From positions 1-64,000 of the forward strand of contig CABXKB010000005.1 of the NCBI GenBank assembly GCA_902512755.1: DNA of 64,000 nt, read 5' to 3'. Under the pieces are notes generated by a model. That model saw only the letters and a program-made list of their open reading frames with translations, made no database searches and was not told where the DNA came from. How positions within the stretch are numbered: position 1 is the first letter of the stretch; every line of letters begins with the position of its first letter. The DNA comes from an uncultured Bacteroidota bacterium. Its GTDB lineage: Bacteria; Bacteroidota; Bacteroidia; Flavobacteriales; Flavobacteriaceae. Below are positions 17,491-29,013 of this stretch, in pieces. Made by a program: the position numbers and the translations under genes.

Positions 17491-18463
17491 GACTTTGAAA
17501 CAATTAAAATCTTCGATTAAAGTTCTAATTCCTATAACGATTGGAGTTTTCTTTATTTATTTAATGTTAATTGCTACGACTCTTGAAGATAGGAGGCTAA
17601 TCTTCAGTTACATTAAAAATGCTGATTTTCGCTATATAATGCTTTCTGTTTTATTTGGAATATTGAGTCATCTTTCAAGGGCTTATCGATGGAAATTTTT
17701 GTTGGCACCTATGGGCTATAAGCCTCGTTTTATTAACTCTACTTTGGCTGTTCTAATTGCTTATATTGCTAACCTAGGAATTCCTAGATCTGGTGAAATA
17801 CTTAGAGCTACAACATTAAGTTCTTATGAAAAAATTCCTTTTGAAAAATTATTTGGAACAATAATTGCCGAGCGTTTGGTTGACTTAATCTTTCTTTTTG
17901 GATTCATCCTTTTAGCTTTAAGCTTGCAATATGATTTAATCTTGCAGGTTCTTAAAAAAAAACAAATCTCGTCATCAACTATTATACTTGCTTCTGTATC
18001 AACTCTTCTTCTTTTTTTTGGTCTTCGATACTTTTTAAAAAATAATCATTCCAGGCCAATCAATAAGATAAAAGTTTTTTTTAAAGGGCTTGCCGAAGGG
18101 GTTTTAAGTTTTAAATCCATGAATAATAAAGGTGCGTTCATCTTACACACAGTTTTTATCTGGATCATGTATGTTGCAATGTTTTATGTAATTAAATGGA
18201 CCGTGCCAGAGACAGAAAATCTTGGATTAAGCGCTTTATTACCAGCGTTTGTTATTGGAGGGCTAACTATTTCTGCAACAAATGGAGGTATTGGGATTTA
18301 TCCGTTTTCGGTAGCTTTGATGCTCTCTGCTTTTGGAGTTTCTAACGAATCTGGTCTTGCCTTTGGCTGGATAATCTGGACCTCACAAACTCTAATGATT
18401 GTCGTCTTTGGAAGTCTTTCTTTTTTTGTATTACCTTTAGTTAATCGCAAAACTAATCTTTAG
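17483..18463 (+). CDS. Lysylphosphatidylglycerol synthase TM-region/YbhN-like membrane protein (UPF0104)
   Basis: A 326-aa integral membrane protein with about eight hydrophobic segments. Characteristic family pieces are [13 protein letters not shown] (about 62-74), the [13 protein letters not shown] motif (about 96-108), [12 protein letters not shown] and the late NGGIGIYPF motif. This domain is the flippase-like part of MprF and of AglD/YbhN proteins. Stand-alone versions are membrane proteins of uncertain substrate, probably in lipid-linked transport. It uses a TTG start overlapping panD by eight bases; an alternative TTG lies four codons later. The position between panD and radA is the usual flavobacterial order. 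Confidence 0.85.
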   Translation: MIKTLKQLKSSIKVLIPITIGVFFIYLMLIATTLEDRRLIFSYIKNADFRYIMLSVLFGILSHLSRAYRWKFLLAPMGYKPRFINSTLAVLIAYIANLGIPRSGEILRATTLSSYEKIPFEKLFGTIIAERLVDLIFLFGFILLALSLQYDLILQVLKKKQISSSTIILASVSTLLLFFGLRYFLKNNHSRPINKIKVFFKGLAEGVLSFKSMNNKGAFILHTVFIWIMYVAMFYVIKWTVPETENLGLSALLPAFVIGGLTISATNGGIGIYPFSVALMLSAFGVSNESGLAFGWIIWTSQTLMIVVFGSLSFFVLPLVNRKTNL

Positions 18464-18471
18464 ACAAATAC

Positions 18472-19824
18472 ATGGCCAAATTAAAAAAAGCTTTTTTTTG
18501 TCAAAACTGTGGAACTCAACATACAAAATGGCAAGGGAAATGTAACGGCTGTAAAGAATGGAATACTTTAGCAGAAGAACTCTTAACTAAAGAGGCATTA
18601 AAAGATTGGTCCCCAGAAGAAAAAACTAAGGTTTCAAAACCATTACGAATGGATGCCATTGACGTAGATTCTGTCCCAAAAATAAAAACTGGTGATGTTG
18701 AATTAGATCGTGTCTTGGGAGGTGGATTAGTGCCTGGAGTTGTAATTCTTTTAGGTGGGGAGCCTGGAATTGGAAAGTCAACTCTACTATTACAAGTGGC
18801 GCTTCAACTAAAAAAGAAAGTTCTTTATGTCTCTGGAGAAGAAAGTCAACAGCAGATCAAACTTCGCGCATCAAGAATGGGGTTAGCAGAAGATAATTGC
18901 TTTGTTTTAAGCGAAACCCAAACTCAAAGTATTTTTCATCAATTGCAAAACATTCAACCGCAGCTACTAATAATTGATTCTATTCAGACTTTACACAGCA
19001 ACCACATTGAAAGTGGAGCCGGTACTGTTTCTCAAATTCGAACCTCTGCAGCAGAATTAATACAATATGCAAAAACCACAGATATCCCAGTAATATTAGT
19101 AGGACATATTACTAAGGATGGTGCCATTGCAGGTCCAAAGATTCTCGAACACATGGTAGATACTGTTCTTCAGTTTGAAGGAGATCGAAATCACATCTAT
19201 CGTATATTAAGGGCTCAAAAAAATCGCTTTGGCGCTACTTCAGAAATTGGAATCTATGAAATGATTTCGCAGGGCCTCAGACAAGTAAACAATCCTAGTG
19301 AAATATTAATTTCGGAAAAAGAAAGTTCTCTAAGTGGTCACGCTATCGCTGCAACAATAGAAGGCTTACGCCCTCTGATGATTGAAGTTCAGGCCCTAGT
19401 CAGTAGCGCTGTTTATGGAACTCCACAAAGAAGCAGTACCGGATTTAATTCAAAACGATTAAATATGCTTTTGGCTGTTTTAGAAAAAAGAGCTGGGTTT
19501 GCTCTTGGCAGTAAAGATGTTTTTATCAATATAACTGGAGGAATTAGTATTGAGGATCCAGCTTTAGATTTGGCTGTTATTTCAGCTATACTTTCTAGCT
19601 ATCACGATATTCCCATTTCCCAAAAAATTTGTTTTTCAGCGGAAATAGGACTTTCTGGCGAAATAAGACCAATTTCTAAAGTAGATCAACGGATACAAGA
19701 AGCTGAAAAGTTAGGCTTTGAAAACATTGTTATATCTCAATATTCTAAACTAAGTGTGGATCAAAAGTTGATTCAAGTACAACAATTCTCTAAAGTAGAT
19801 AGCCTTGTTAATTTTCTTTTCTAA
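18472..19824 (+). CDS. radA: DNA repair protein RadA
   Basis: A 450-aa RadA/Sms, a DnaB-like helicase that promotes branch migration in recombination. It has an N-terminal C4 zinc finger (Cys10, 13, 24, 27), a RecA-type ATPase with Walker A GGEPGIGKST (95-104), the RadA signature KNRFG (250-254) and a C-terminal Lon-like domain (about 270-450) with the MIEVQALV and SSTGFNSKRL regions. Full family length. It begins eight bases after the membrane-protein gene. Confidence 0.97.
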   Translation: MAKLKKAFFCQNCGTQHTKWQGKCNGCKEWNTLAEELLTKEALKDWSPEEKTKVSKPLRMDAIDVDSVPKIKTGDVELDRVLGGGLVPGVVILLGGEPGIGKSTLLLQVALQLKKKVLYVSGEESQQQIKLRASRMGLAEDNCFVLSETQTQSIFHQLQNIQPQLLIIDSIQTLHSNHIESGAGTVSQIRTSAAELIQYAKTTDIPVILVGHITKDGAIAGPKILEHMVDTVLQFEGDRNHIYRILRAQKNRFGATSEIGIYEMISQGLRQVNNPSEILISEKESSLSGHAIAATIEGLRPLMIEVQALVSSAVYGTPQRSSTGFNSKRLNMLLAVLEKRAGFALGSKDVFINITGGISIEDPALDLAVISAILSSYHDIPISQKICFSAEIGLSGEIRPISKVDQRIQEAEKLGFENIVISQYSKLSVDQKLIQVQQFSKVDSLVNFLF

Positions 19825-19865
19825 CATTAGTTTTTAGAAAAAAGAGCCTATATTAGAGAGGGTAA

Positions 19866-21221
<1,356 letters not shown>

Positions 21222-21224
21222 GTA

Positions 21225-21965
21225 GTGACTAATAAGAAAATCGATACAGTTCATGCTGTCAGTCTAGGCCTTGTTAAGTATGGAGATACTAGTTTGATTT
21301 CAACTTGTTACACTTTGGAATATGGTATGCAATCTTATATGCTTAAAGGCATATTGGCTAAAGGCAATAAAAAAAATTCTAAATCCTTATTTGAGCCACT
21401 TAATCTATTGGAATTACAAGCCCTCAAAAACCCAAAAGACCGTTTAGGTTATGTTAAAGAGGCTAAACTTCACTTTGCATATTCTTCAATTCCTTTTGAT
21501 CTTGGTAAAAAAGCTTTAGTGTTTTTCTTATCAGAAGTATTGCATCAAGTTATTCGTGAAGAACAAGAACCTAATCCGTCTCTTTACCTTTTTATCAAAA
21601 AAAATCTAATCTGGCTAGATACTCAAAATCAGTTAGGTTTATTTCATATTAAAATGATGTTGGATCTTACTAAATTTATTGGGTTTTATCCAAATATAAA
21701 GATCTCAGAAGCTCCTTATTTTGACCTAGAGGCTGGATGTATGAGTTTTGTTAAACCTCCAACTAATTTTATTGAGGAGCCAATAAAAAGTTTTTGGACT
21801 AGACTTTTAGGCATGGCTTTTGATAAAGTTGGAGAAATTAAACTCTCAAAAGAACAAAAAGCTGAACTATTAAACAAAGTCATCTCCTATTTCGAACTAC
21901 ATTTACAACAATTTAAACCTCCAAAATCAACGAAAATACTAAATGAAATTTTTAAAACGTCTTAA
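21225..21965 (+). CDS. recO: DNA repair protein RecO
   Basis: A 246-aa RecO with a GTG start. The N-terminal OB-fold begins KKIDTVHAVSLGLVKYGDTSLI and continues YMLKGILAKGNKK. The helical C-terminal domain contains FLSEVLHQVIREEQEPNPSLYLF. RecO binds SSB and ssDNA and loads RecA in the RecFOR pathway. The C4 zinc motif found in many RecO proteins is absent, as is frequent in this phylum. The gene overlaps the next TonB receptor gene by 23 bases. Confidence 0.9.
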   Translation: MTNKKIDTVHAVSLGLVKYGDTSLISTCYTLEYGMQSYMLKGILAKGNKKNSKSLFEPLNLLELQALKNPKDRLGYVKEAKLHFAYSSIPFDLGKKALVFFLSEVLHQVIREEQEPNPSLYLFIKKNLIWLDTQNQLGLFHIKMMLDLTKFIGFYPNIKISEAPYFDLEAGCMSFVKPPTNFIEEPIKSFWTRLLGMAFDKVGEIKLSKEQKAELLNKVISYFELHLQQFKPPKSTKILNEIFKTS

Positions 21966-24420
21966 CTCGTTTTTCATCTTGTTCATATGCCTATGGTTAT
22001 CAGGACAAGAAATTTTCATTGTCGACGAGATTTCAGAATTTCCATTAGAGGGGGTTGCACTCTACAATAAATCTAAAACAATTGCCACAATAACCAATGA
22101 AAATGGTTTAGCTAACTTATCGATTTTTTCTCTTGGAGAAATTATATTTGTTCAATATTATGGATATAAAAGTAGTAGTTTTGAGATGCCAAATAGAGAT
22201 ATTAGTTCCCCTTTCCAATTTGCTTTGCAAGCTGAAAATCAAAACTTAGATGAAGTAATTCTATCTGTAGCAAGGAATGCTTCCAAAAGAAAGCAAATTG
22301 CAGAAAAAGTTTCGGTAATAAGTAATGTAGAAATTTTAGCTCAACGTCCATCTACTGGAGCTGATCTAATTGGCATGAGCCCTGGGGTTAGAATTCAGAA
22401 ATCGCAAGGAGGAGGAGGAAGTCCTGTTCTTCGTGGTTTTGAAGCAAATCGTTTGCTTTTAGTTGTAGATGGAATTAGAATGAACAATGCTATATATCGA
22501 AGTGGGCACTTACAAAATGCCATAACTATTCATCCAAATATCATCGAAAGGGTTGAAATAATATTTGGCTCTTCATCAGTGGGATATGGTTCAGATGCTC
22601 TGGGAGGTGTAATACATTATTACACCCGAAACCCCCTTATTAATAGTAAGGAAAAGATTAAAACTCAGTTTTCAAGTGATTTTTCATCTGCCAATACATC
22701 ATCCATAAATTCAATTTCTACAGAAGTGAGTTTTAAAAAGTGGGCTAGCCTTACTAACCTAAGCTATTCAGGCTTTGGTGACATTCGAATAGGTAAAAAC
22801 AGGCGTCATGGTTATGATAGCTGGGGATTGACACCCTATTATTCAATTAATAATCGAAATATTTATAGTGCTTTACCGCTTGAAAATGAAAACCCTTTAA
22901 TTCAAAGAAACACTGGCTATAACCAAGTTGATTTACTCCAAAAGTTTTTATATCAAGTTGGTGATCGAAACCAATTAGTCTTAAATCTTCAATATTCCAA
23001 CTCCTCTGACATTTCTAGATATGATAAACTTGTAGAAGAAAAAAATAATTCCCTTCGATATGCAGAGTGGTATTACGGACCTCAGAAACGTTTTTTATTT
23101 TCACCTCAAATTAAAATATTTCCAGAAAAAAAATATTTAAACTCTGGTAAAATCACTTTTGCTCTTCAAAATCTGGAAGAGTCTAGAGTAAATCGTTTCT
23201 TTAACAGTTTGACCCGAAACTACCAAACCGAAAAAGTTAATATAATAAGTCTTAATGGTGATTTTGAATTTAAGCATAAGCAAAAAAGCTCTTTTTCTTA
23301 CGGTTTCGAAGGTGTCTATAATGTTGTAAGTTCCTTTGCATTTAAACAGGATCTTATTTTAAAACAAAATCGAATAACAGATTATACGCCGCGTCTACCA
23401 ATACCTACTCGATATCCAAGTAGAGGAAGCTCCTACGCGAGCTATGCCGCTTATTTAAATTGGGTATGGAGCGTAACTTCGCAGCTTACATTAAATGCTG
23501 GGGCGCGACTAACAAGTACAAATTTAGATGTAAGTTGGAAGGAATTTTATAACATAAATGCACTTCTTTCAGAAGTAAATCTTGATTCCGAAGCATTAAC
23601 TGGAACAATTGCTTTAACCTACCGCCCAAATAAAATGACTCAATGGAATGCAATTATTTCAAACGGATTTAGAAATCCAAATATTGACGATGTTGGTAAA
23701 ATTCGAGAAAGTAAAGGTGACCTTGTTGTGCCAAATCCATTTCTCTACCCAGAATATGCTTACAATTTTGAGTTAGGTATAGCTCATTACCTTCCCAAAG
23801 CAAAAAACTATTTCTCGGTCAGAGGTTTTTCTACCCTAATTTCAAGGCATATTGGAAGGGCTGATTATATTATCTTTACCGATAAAACTACTCCAAGTCT
23901 AAATACCATTTTATACAATGGCGAGGAGGTCAATACTTTAGCTAATGAAAATTTGGGTAATCGCTATTTATTTGGAGTCTCATTAGATGGAAATATTTCA
24001 CTTACAAGTAATTTTTTACTAAAAGGAGATTTGAGTATTATTGAAGCCCTAAAAAATAAACAATATGGGCCACTACCTTCAATATCTCCCATTTTTGGAA
24101 GTCTTTTATTAACTTATCAAAAAAATAATTGGTTTACGAGTTTGCGCTATCAGTTTAGTGGAAGTAAAGATCCCGATGATTACAGTGATGGTGGTGAAGA
24201 TGGTTTGGAAGAAACTCCACTTATTTCAGAATCTCAAGGACTATATGCGGGTACTCCTTCATGGTCAGAATTGTCATTACTTACTCAATATCAATTGAGT
24301 CAGAAGATTCATTTAAGACTGGGATTGGATAATATTTTTGACGTCCACTACAGAAGTTTTGCTTCTGGAATATCTGCTCCTGGAAGAAACTTTAAACTTG
24401 GAGTTAATATTAGTTTCTAA
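21943..24420 (+). CDS. TonB-dependent outer-membrane receptor (heme/siderophore-receptor-like)
   Basis: An 825-aa outer-membrane receptor. A short signal peptide (FFILFICLWLSGQ) and a CarboxypepD_reg-like domain (about 22-95) precede a plug domain with SPGVRIQKSQGGGGSPVLRG (about 143-162) and VDGIRMNNAIYRSGHLQNA. These match the group annotated as hemoglobin/transferrin/heme or siderophore receptors. The plug ends with a VEIIFGSSSVGYGSDALGG block. The barrel ends FKLGVNISF. In flavobacteria a receptor of this type commonly follows recO. The ligand cannot be assigned. The start lies inside the recO 3-prime end, implying co-transcription. Confidence 0.92.
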   Translation: MKFLKRLNSFFILFICLWLSGQEIFIVDEISEFPLEGVALYNKSKTIATITNENGLANLSIFSLGEIIFVQYYGYKSSSFEMPNRDISSPFQFALQAENQNLDEVILSVARNASKRKQIAEKVSVISNVEILAQRPSTGADLIGMSPGVRIQKSQGGGGSPVLRGFEANRLLLVVDGIRMNNAIYRSGHLQNAITIHPNIIERVEIIFGSSSVGYGSDALGGVIHYYTRNPLINSKEKIKTQFSSDFSSANTSSINSISTEVSFKKWASLTNLSYSGFGDIRIGKNRRHGYDSWGLTPYYSINNRNIYSALPLENENPLIQRNTGYNQVDLLQKFLYQVGDRNQLVLNLQYSNSSDISRYDKLVEEKNNSLRYAEWYYGPQKRFLFSPQIKIFPEKKYLNSGKITFALQNLEESRVNRFFNSLTRNYQTEKVNIISLNGDFEFKHKQKSSFSYGFEGVYNVVSSFAFKQDLILKQNRITDYTPRLPIPTRYPSRGSSYASYAAYLNWVWSVTSQLTLNAGARLTSTNLDVSWKEFYNINALLSEVNLDSEALTGTIALTYRPNKMTQWNAIISNGFRNPNIDDVGKIRESKGDLVVPNPFLYPEYAYNFELGIAHYLPKAKNYFSVRGFSTLISRHIGRADYIIFTDKTTPSLNTILYNGEEVNTLANENLGNRYLFGVSLDGNISLTSNFLLKGDLSIIEALKNKQYGPLPSISPIFGSLLLTYQKNNWFTSLRYQFSGSKDPDDYSDGGEDGLEETPLISESQGLYAGTPSWSELSLLTQYQLSQKIHLRLGLDNIFDVHYRSFASGISAPGRNFKLGVNISF

Positions 24421-24481
24421 AATGAGTTTTTTCAAAACAGCATACTATATAGGGACCTTCTTTTTTTTGGCTTAAATTAAT

Positions 24482-24489
24482 TACTTTCG
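24482..24489 (+). promoter_or_regulatory. Putative -7 box for ileS and a small leader hairpin
   Basis: TACTTTCG at 24482-24489 is one mismatch from TAnnTTTG and is preceded by a T-rich tract. The implied ~70-base leader holds a perfect AAGCTT-CAAAA-AAGCTT hairpin before the ileS GTG start. No clear -33 box at the ideal distance. Confidence 0.35.
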
Positions 24490-24566
24490 CACTTAATTGT
24501 CAATGTTAGTAAATATAAAGCTTCAAAAAAGCTTAAATAAAGTACCATCAAACAGAACTTGAAAAG

Positions 24567-27500
24567 GTGAAATTTAAAGAATACAAAGGGCTCAATTTAC
24601 CCAAAATATCTGAAGAAATTCTTGCACAATGGAAGATAAATGACACTTTTTCTTCTAGTATAACATGCAGAGAAGGCAAACCTCCTTTTGTCTTCTATGA
24701 GGGTCCTCCTTCGGCAAATGGTAAGCCGGGAATTCATCACGTCATGGCAAGAGCTATTAAAGATATATTTTGTCGATATAAAACTCAAAAAGGGTTTCAA
24801 GTTCATCGAAAAGCTGGTTGGGACACACACGGGCTTCCGGTAGAATTAGGTGTTGAAAAAGAATTAGGTATTACAAAAGACGAAATTGGAAAAAGTATTA
24901 CTGTAGAAGAATACAATGCGGCATGTAAAAAAGCAGTAATGCGATACACCAATATTTGGCATGAACTTACCGAACGAATTGGCTACTGGGTAGACATGAA
25001 TGACCCTTATGTGACATATACGTCTAAGTATATGGAAAGTGTTTGGTGGTTAATTAAACAAATTCATGAAAAGGGCTTGCTTTACAAAGGCTATACCATT
25101 CAGCCTTATTCCCCTATGGCGGGGACTGGTTTAAGCTCTCACGAGCTGAATCAACCAGGAACTTATCAAGATGTGACAGATACAACTGTTACAGCTCAAT
25201 TTAAAACAATTCCCAAGAGTCTACCTAAGCGTCTTCAAGGAGATATTCCATTATATATCTTAGCTTGGACTACAACACCTTGGACATTACCTTCCAATAC
25301 AGCTTTAACAATTGGTAGAAATATTGATTATATCGTAGTGAATACTTTTAATCAATACACCTTCAAGCCAGTTCGTCTCATTCTTGCTAAAAATCTCTTA
25401 ATAAAGCTCTTTGGAAAAACTTATGACTCTTCTAAAAAGCTAGAGAATTATAAATCAGGAGATAAAAAAATTCCATATAAAATAGAAGTTGAAATTAAGG
25501 GTTCTGAATTATTAGAAATTCGATATGAACAATTATGGCTAGAATCACCTCTTCCAATCGAAAATCCAGAAAATGCATTTCGTGTTATATCAGGAGATTT
25601 TGTTACTACCGAAGACGGTACTGGCATTGTTCACACGGCTCCTACTTTTGGAGCAGACGACGCCAAAGTAGCAAAAGAAGCAAGTCCAGAAGTTCCACCT
25701 TTACTTGTATTAGACGAAAACAATAACAAAGTACCTCTTGTAGATCTCCAAGGGCGTTTTCGTAAAGAAGTTGGAAAACTAGGAGAGCGTTTTGTTAAGA
25801 ATGATTATTATCCTGAGGGAACAGCTCCTGAACGTTCTACAGATATAGAAATTGCCATCCAACTCAAAAATGAAAATAAAGCTTTTAAGGTTGAAAAATA
25901 TGTCCACTCTTATCCAAACTGTTGGAGAACAGATAAGCCCATTTTATACTACCCTTTAGACTCATGGTTTATTAAAGTAACCGAAGTGCGTGATCTTATG
26001 ACTGGACTTAATAAAGAAATTAATTGGAAGCCAAAATCAACTGGAGAAAAACGCTTTGGAAACTGGCTTGCAAATGCTAACGATTGGAATCTTTCGCGTT
26101 CGCGCTTTTGGGGAATTCCACTACCCATTTGGCGAACAGAAGACGGGAAAGAAAGTATTGTTATAGGATCCATTGGTGAGTTGAAAAAAGCTATTGAAAT
26201 TTCAAAATCAATTGGATTAATGAAAGATAATCCCCTAAAGGATTTTAAAGAGGGGGTTTTTTCAAATTATAATTACAAAGTTGTAGATCTTCATAAAAAT
26301 GTTGTAGATAAAATTATTTTAAGTAGTAGTAATGGTGAACCCATGTATCGCGAAGCAGATTTAATAGACGTGTGGTTTGATTCCGGATCAATGCCTTACG
26401 CCCAATGGCACTATCCTTTTGAAAATAAAGAATTAATCGATGATGGAAGTACATTCCCCGCAGACTATATTGCTGAAGGGGTAGATCAAACTAGAGGATG
26501 GTTTTATACTCTCCATGCTATTGCGACTATAGTTTTTGGTAAAAAGGCATATAAAAATGTTGTTTCAAACGGATTAGTTTTAGATAAAACTGGTCAAAAA
26601 ATGTCCAAGCGTTTAGGTAATGCCATAGATCCTTTTAAAATTTTAGATAAATATGGCCCCGACGCCACACGCTGGTATATGATTTCTAATACTAACCCTT
26701 GGGATAATCTAAAGTTTGATGAACAAGGTATCGCTGAGGTGCAACGTAAGTTTTTTGGGACGCTATACAATACATTTTCCTTTTTTAGTCTCTATGCCAA
26801 TATAGACATGTTTAACCCTCATAAAGAAGTCTCTATTCCTCTTGAAGAAAGGACAGAATTAGATCAATGGATTTTATCTGAACTACATAGTTTGATTCAA
26901 GCCGTAGATGATGCTTACGAAGATTACGAGCCCACCAAAGCCTGTCGTTCTATTTCTGATTTTGTTCAAGAAAAATTAAGTAACTGGTATGTACGATTAT
27001 GCAGAAGACGTTTTTGGAAAGGTGAATATGGCCCTGATAAAATTGCTGCTTATCAAACTCTTTATGAATGCTTAGTAACCATATCAAAACTTTCCGCTCC
27101 AATAGCTCCTTTTTATATGGATCGATTATATCAAGACTTAGTTCAAGAAACCCAAAGATCGATCCATCTAACTGATTTTCCAAAAGCAAAAACTTCCTTT
27201 GTAAACATAGAATTAGAAACCCAAATCAATACTGCTAGAAGTTTGACATCTCTTGCGCTTTCACTTAGAAAGAAAGAACAAATAAAAGTCCGCCAACCTC
27301 TACAAAAAATGATCATCCCTATTAAAAATCAAATCGAGAGATCTAGAATTGAACAAATAGTAAGCCAATTGAAAGTGGAAATAAACATCAAGGAAGTTGA
27401 GCTGTTAGATGATGCAAATGCTCTTTTGGTTAAAGATATCCGCCCCAATTTTAAGACATTGGGCCCACGTTTTGGAAGTGAACTGAAAGATGTAATAAAG

Positions 27501-27959
27501 CTTATATCTCAATTAACCACAGAGCAAATCAATGAAATAGAAGAAAAAAGACAACTCGAAGTTCAAATCAATGAAAAAAACATTATTTTAGAAAGCTCAG
27601 ATGTTGAAATCTTTTTTAAAGATATTGAAGGATGGCAAGTTGCTCAAGGTGGAGGAATGACTGTTGCCTTAGACATGAAGCTAACTCCAGAATTAAAAAA
27701 AGAGGGGATTGCAAGAGAACTGGTTAATAGAGTTCAAAACCATAGAAAAGACAGTGGCCTTGAAGTCACTGATAAAATTGATATTTTCTTAAAAAACGAA
27801 CCTAAATTAGAAGCAGCTGTTTCAGAAAACAAGACTTATATTATTTCTGAAACATTAGCTGAAAACTTATATTTTAAACCCGAGATTGAGGAGGGAAATA
27901 TCCTCGAATTTGCAGACATAAAAACTGAAATTTGTATTAAAAAATTTTCTCATGAGTAA
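24567..27959 (+). CDS. ileS: Isoleucyl-tRNA synthetase
   Basis: An 1130-aa class I aminoacyl-tRNA synthetase with a GTG start. The HIGH-type motif is GIHH (55-58) within YEGPPSANGKPG. The editing CP1 domain contains AWTTTPWTLPSNTAL. The KMSKR signature is at 678-682, followed by an anticodon-binding domain and a long C-terminal DUF5915-like extension. Length (>1000 aa) matches the eukaryote-like IleS type found in Bacteroidota, the group that includes mupirocin-tolerant enzymes. The last codons overlap the DksA-like gene by eight bases. Confidence 0.97.
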   Translation: MKFKEYKGLNLPKISEEILAQWKINDTFSSSITCREGKPPFVFYEGPPSANGKPGIHHVMARAIKDIFCRYKTQKGFQVHRKAGWDTHGLPVELGVEKELGITKDEIGKSITVEEYNAACKKAVMRYTNIWHELTERIGYWVDMNDPYVTYTSKYMESVWWLIKQIHEKGLLYKGYTIQPYSPMAGTGLSSHELNQPGTYQDVTDTTVTAQFKTIPKSLPKRLQGDIPLYILAWTTTPWTLPSNTALTIGRNIDYIVVNTFNQYTFKPVRLILAKNLLIKLFGKTYDSSKKLENYKSGDKKIPYKIEVEIKGSELLEIRYEQLWLESPLPIENPENAFRVISGDFVTTEDGTGIVHTAPTFGADDAKVAKEASPEVPPLLVLDENNNKVPLVDLQGRFRKEVGKLGERFVKNDYYPEGTAPERSTDIEIAIQLKNENKAFKVEKYVHSYPNCWRTDKPILYYPLDSWFIKVTEVRDLMTGLNKEINWKPKSTGEKRFGNWLANANDWNLSRSRFWGIPLPIWRTEDGKESIVIGSIGELKKAIEISKSIGLMKDNPLKDFKEGVFSNYNYKVVDLHKNVVDKIILSSSNGEPMYREADLIDVWFDSGSMPYAQWHYPFENKELIDDGSTFPADYIAEGVDQTRGWFYTLHAIATIVFGKKAYKNVVSNGLVLDKTGQKMSKRLGNAIDPFKILDKYGPDATRWYMISNTNPWDNLKFDEQGIAEVQRKFFGTLYNTFSFFSLYANIDMFNPHKEVSIPLEERTELDQWILSELHSLIQAVDDAYEDYEPTKACRSISDFVQEKLSNWYVRLCRRRFWKGEYGPDKIAAYQTLYECLVTISKLSAPIAPFYMDRLYQDLVQETQRSIHLTDFPKAKTSFVNIELETQINTARSLTSLALSLRKKEQIKVRQPLQKMIIPIKNQIERSRIEQIVSQLKVEINIKEVELLDDANALLVKDIRPNFKTLGPRFGSELKDVIKLISQLTTEQINEIEEKRQLEVQINEKNIILESSDVEIFFKDIEGWQVAQGGGMTVALDMKLTPELKKEGIARELVNRVQNHRKDSGLEVTDKIDIFLKNEPKLEAAVSENKTYIISETLAENLYFKPEIEEGNILEFADIKTEICIKKFSHE

Positions 27960-28329
27960 AAAAACAAGATACAGCGACAAAGAGCTCCAGGAGTTCAGGA
28001 AGTTAATAGAAGAAAAGATTGAAAAAGCAAATACCGATCTTGAACTTTTAAAAAGTACTTATATGAATAATGGAAACAACGGTACAGAAGATACAGCACC
28101 TACCTTTAAAGCTTTTGAAGAAGGTTCTGAAACCATGTCCAAAGAAGCAAACACACAATTGGCTATTCGTCAGGAGAAGTTCATTCGTGATTTAAAAAAT
28201 GCATTAATTCGTATTGAAAATAAAACTTACGGGGTTTGCCGAGTCACAGGAAATCTTATCAATAAGAAGAGATTGTTTTTAGTGCCACATGCTACTTTAA
28301 GTATAGAGGCTAAGAATATGCAGAAGTAA
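27952..28329 (+). CDS. DksA/TraR-like protein with degenerate zinc finger
   Basis: A 125-aa protein with a coiled-coil N-terminal part (KELQEFRKLIEEKIEKANTDLELLKS) and a TraR/DksA-type C-terminal region GVCRVTGNLINKKRLFLVPHATLSIEA (94-120). DksA binds the RNA polymerase secondary channel using a C4 zinc finger. Here only one Cys (Cys96) remains, a pattern common to the Bacteroidota homologues. Conserved placement between ileS and lspA supports a housekeeping role in transcription control. Binding to RNA polymerase without a zinc site is inference. Confidence 0.85.
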   Translation: MSKKTRYSDKELQEFRKLIEEKIEKANTDLELLKSTYMNNGNNGTEDTAPTFKAFEEGSETMSKEANTQLAIRQEKFIRDLKNALIRIENKTYGVCRVTGNLINKKRLFLVPHATLSIEAKNMQK

Positions 28330-28343
28330 GCTTATAAGAAGTT

Positions 28344-29012
28344 CTGAACACTAAAAAAACATATTTTAACCTGGGCTGGGCGCTGGGAATTATCTTGATC
28401 ATCTTGTTATTGGATCAAGGCACTAAATTTTATATAAAACTAAACTATCCTCTTTCGGGTTATGGAGTTCCACCCATATTAGATTGGGGGTTTTTTAAAT
28501 TACTTTTTGTCGAAAATAAAGGAATGGCAATGGGTGCAAAACTAAACGACTTTATCCCCTTTATTACTGAAGATACCTCAAAACTAATTCTCACCTTATT
28601 TCGTATTGTTGCCATTTTTGGTCTGGGTTATTGGCTTTTAGATTCAATTAAAAAGCAGAGTGGGGTACTCTTAAATTGGGCTCTAGCACTCATCTTTGCG
28701 GGGGCATTAGGTAATATCATAGATTCTGTATTTTATGGAGTAATATTCACCGACAGTTATGGGAAGGTTGCTGAAATATTCCCAGAAAAAGGGTATGCAT
28801 CTCTTTTTTATGGACATGTAGTGGACATGCTTCAATTTCCTTTATTCGAATGGACTTGGCCACCATGGATGCCTTGGATAGGTGGTGAAAACTATTTATT
28901 TTTTCAATATATCTTCAATATTGCCGATACTGCTATAAGTACAGGTGTGGGAATTCTAATTGTTTTTAACAAAAAGATTTTTTCAAAGCCTGACTCTTTG
29001 CCAAGCTCATAA
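28344..29012 (+). CDS. lspA: Lipoprotein signal peptidase II (start codon uncertain)
   Basis: An inner-membrane aspartic peptidase that removes signal peptides from lipoproteins. The motifs ILLLDQGTKFYIK, FVENKGMAMGA, GNIIDSVFYG (first catalytic Asp) and FNIADTAIS (second catalytic Asp) are present, with four hydrophobic helices. The only ATG/GTG/TTG start before the DQ motif is TTG at 28395, which would remove most of the first helix. The frame stays open upstream to a TAA at 28335. Translation from CTG at 28344 restores TYFNLGWALGIILIILL as a proper first helix and leaves a 14-base gap after the DksA-like gene. A non-standard CTG start is therefore proposed (222 aa); the conservative alternative is 28395-29012 (205 aa). 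Confidence 0.85.
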   Translation: MNTKKTYFNLGWALGIILIILLLDQGTKFYIKLNYPLSGYGVPPILDWGFFKLLFVENKGMAMGAKLNDFIPFITEDTSKLILTLFRIVAIFGLGYWLLDSIKKQSGVLLNWALALIFAGALGNIIDSVFYGVIFTDSYGKVAEIFPEKGYASLFYGHVVDMLQFPLFEWTWPPWMPWIGGENYLFFQYIFNIADTAISTGVGILIVFNKKIFSKPDSLPSS

Positions 29013-29013
29013 A

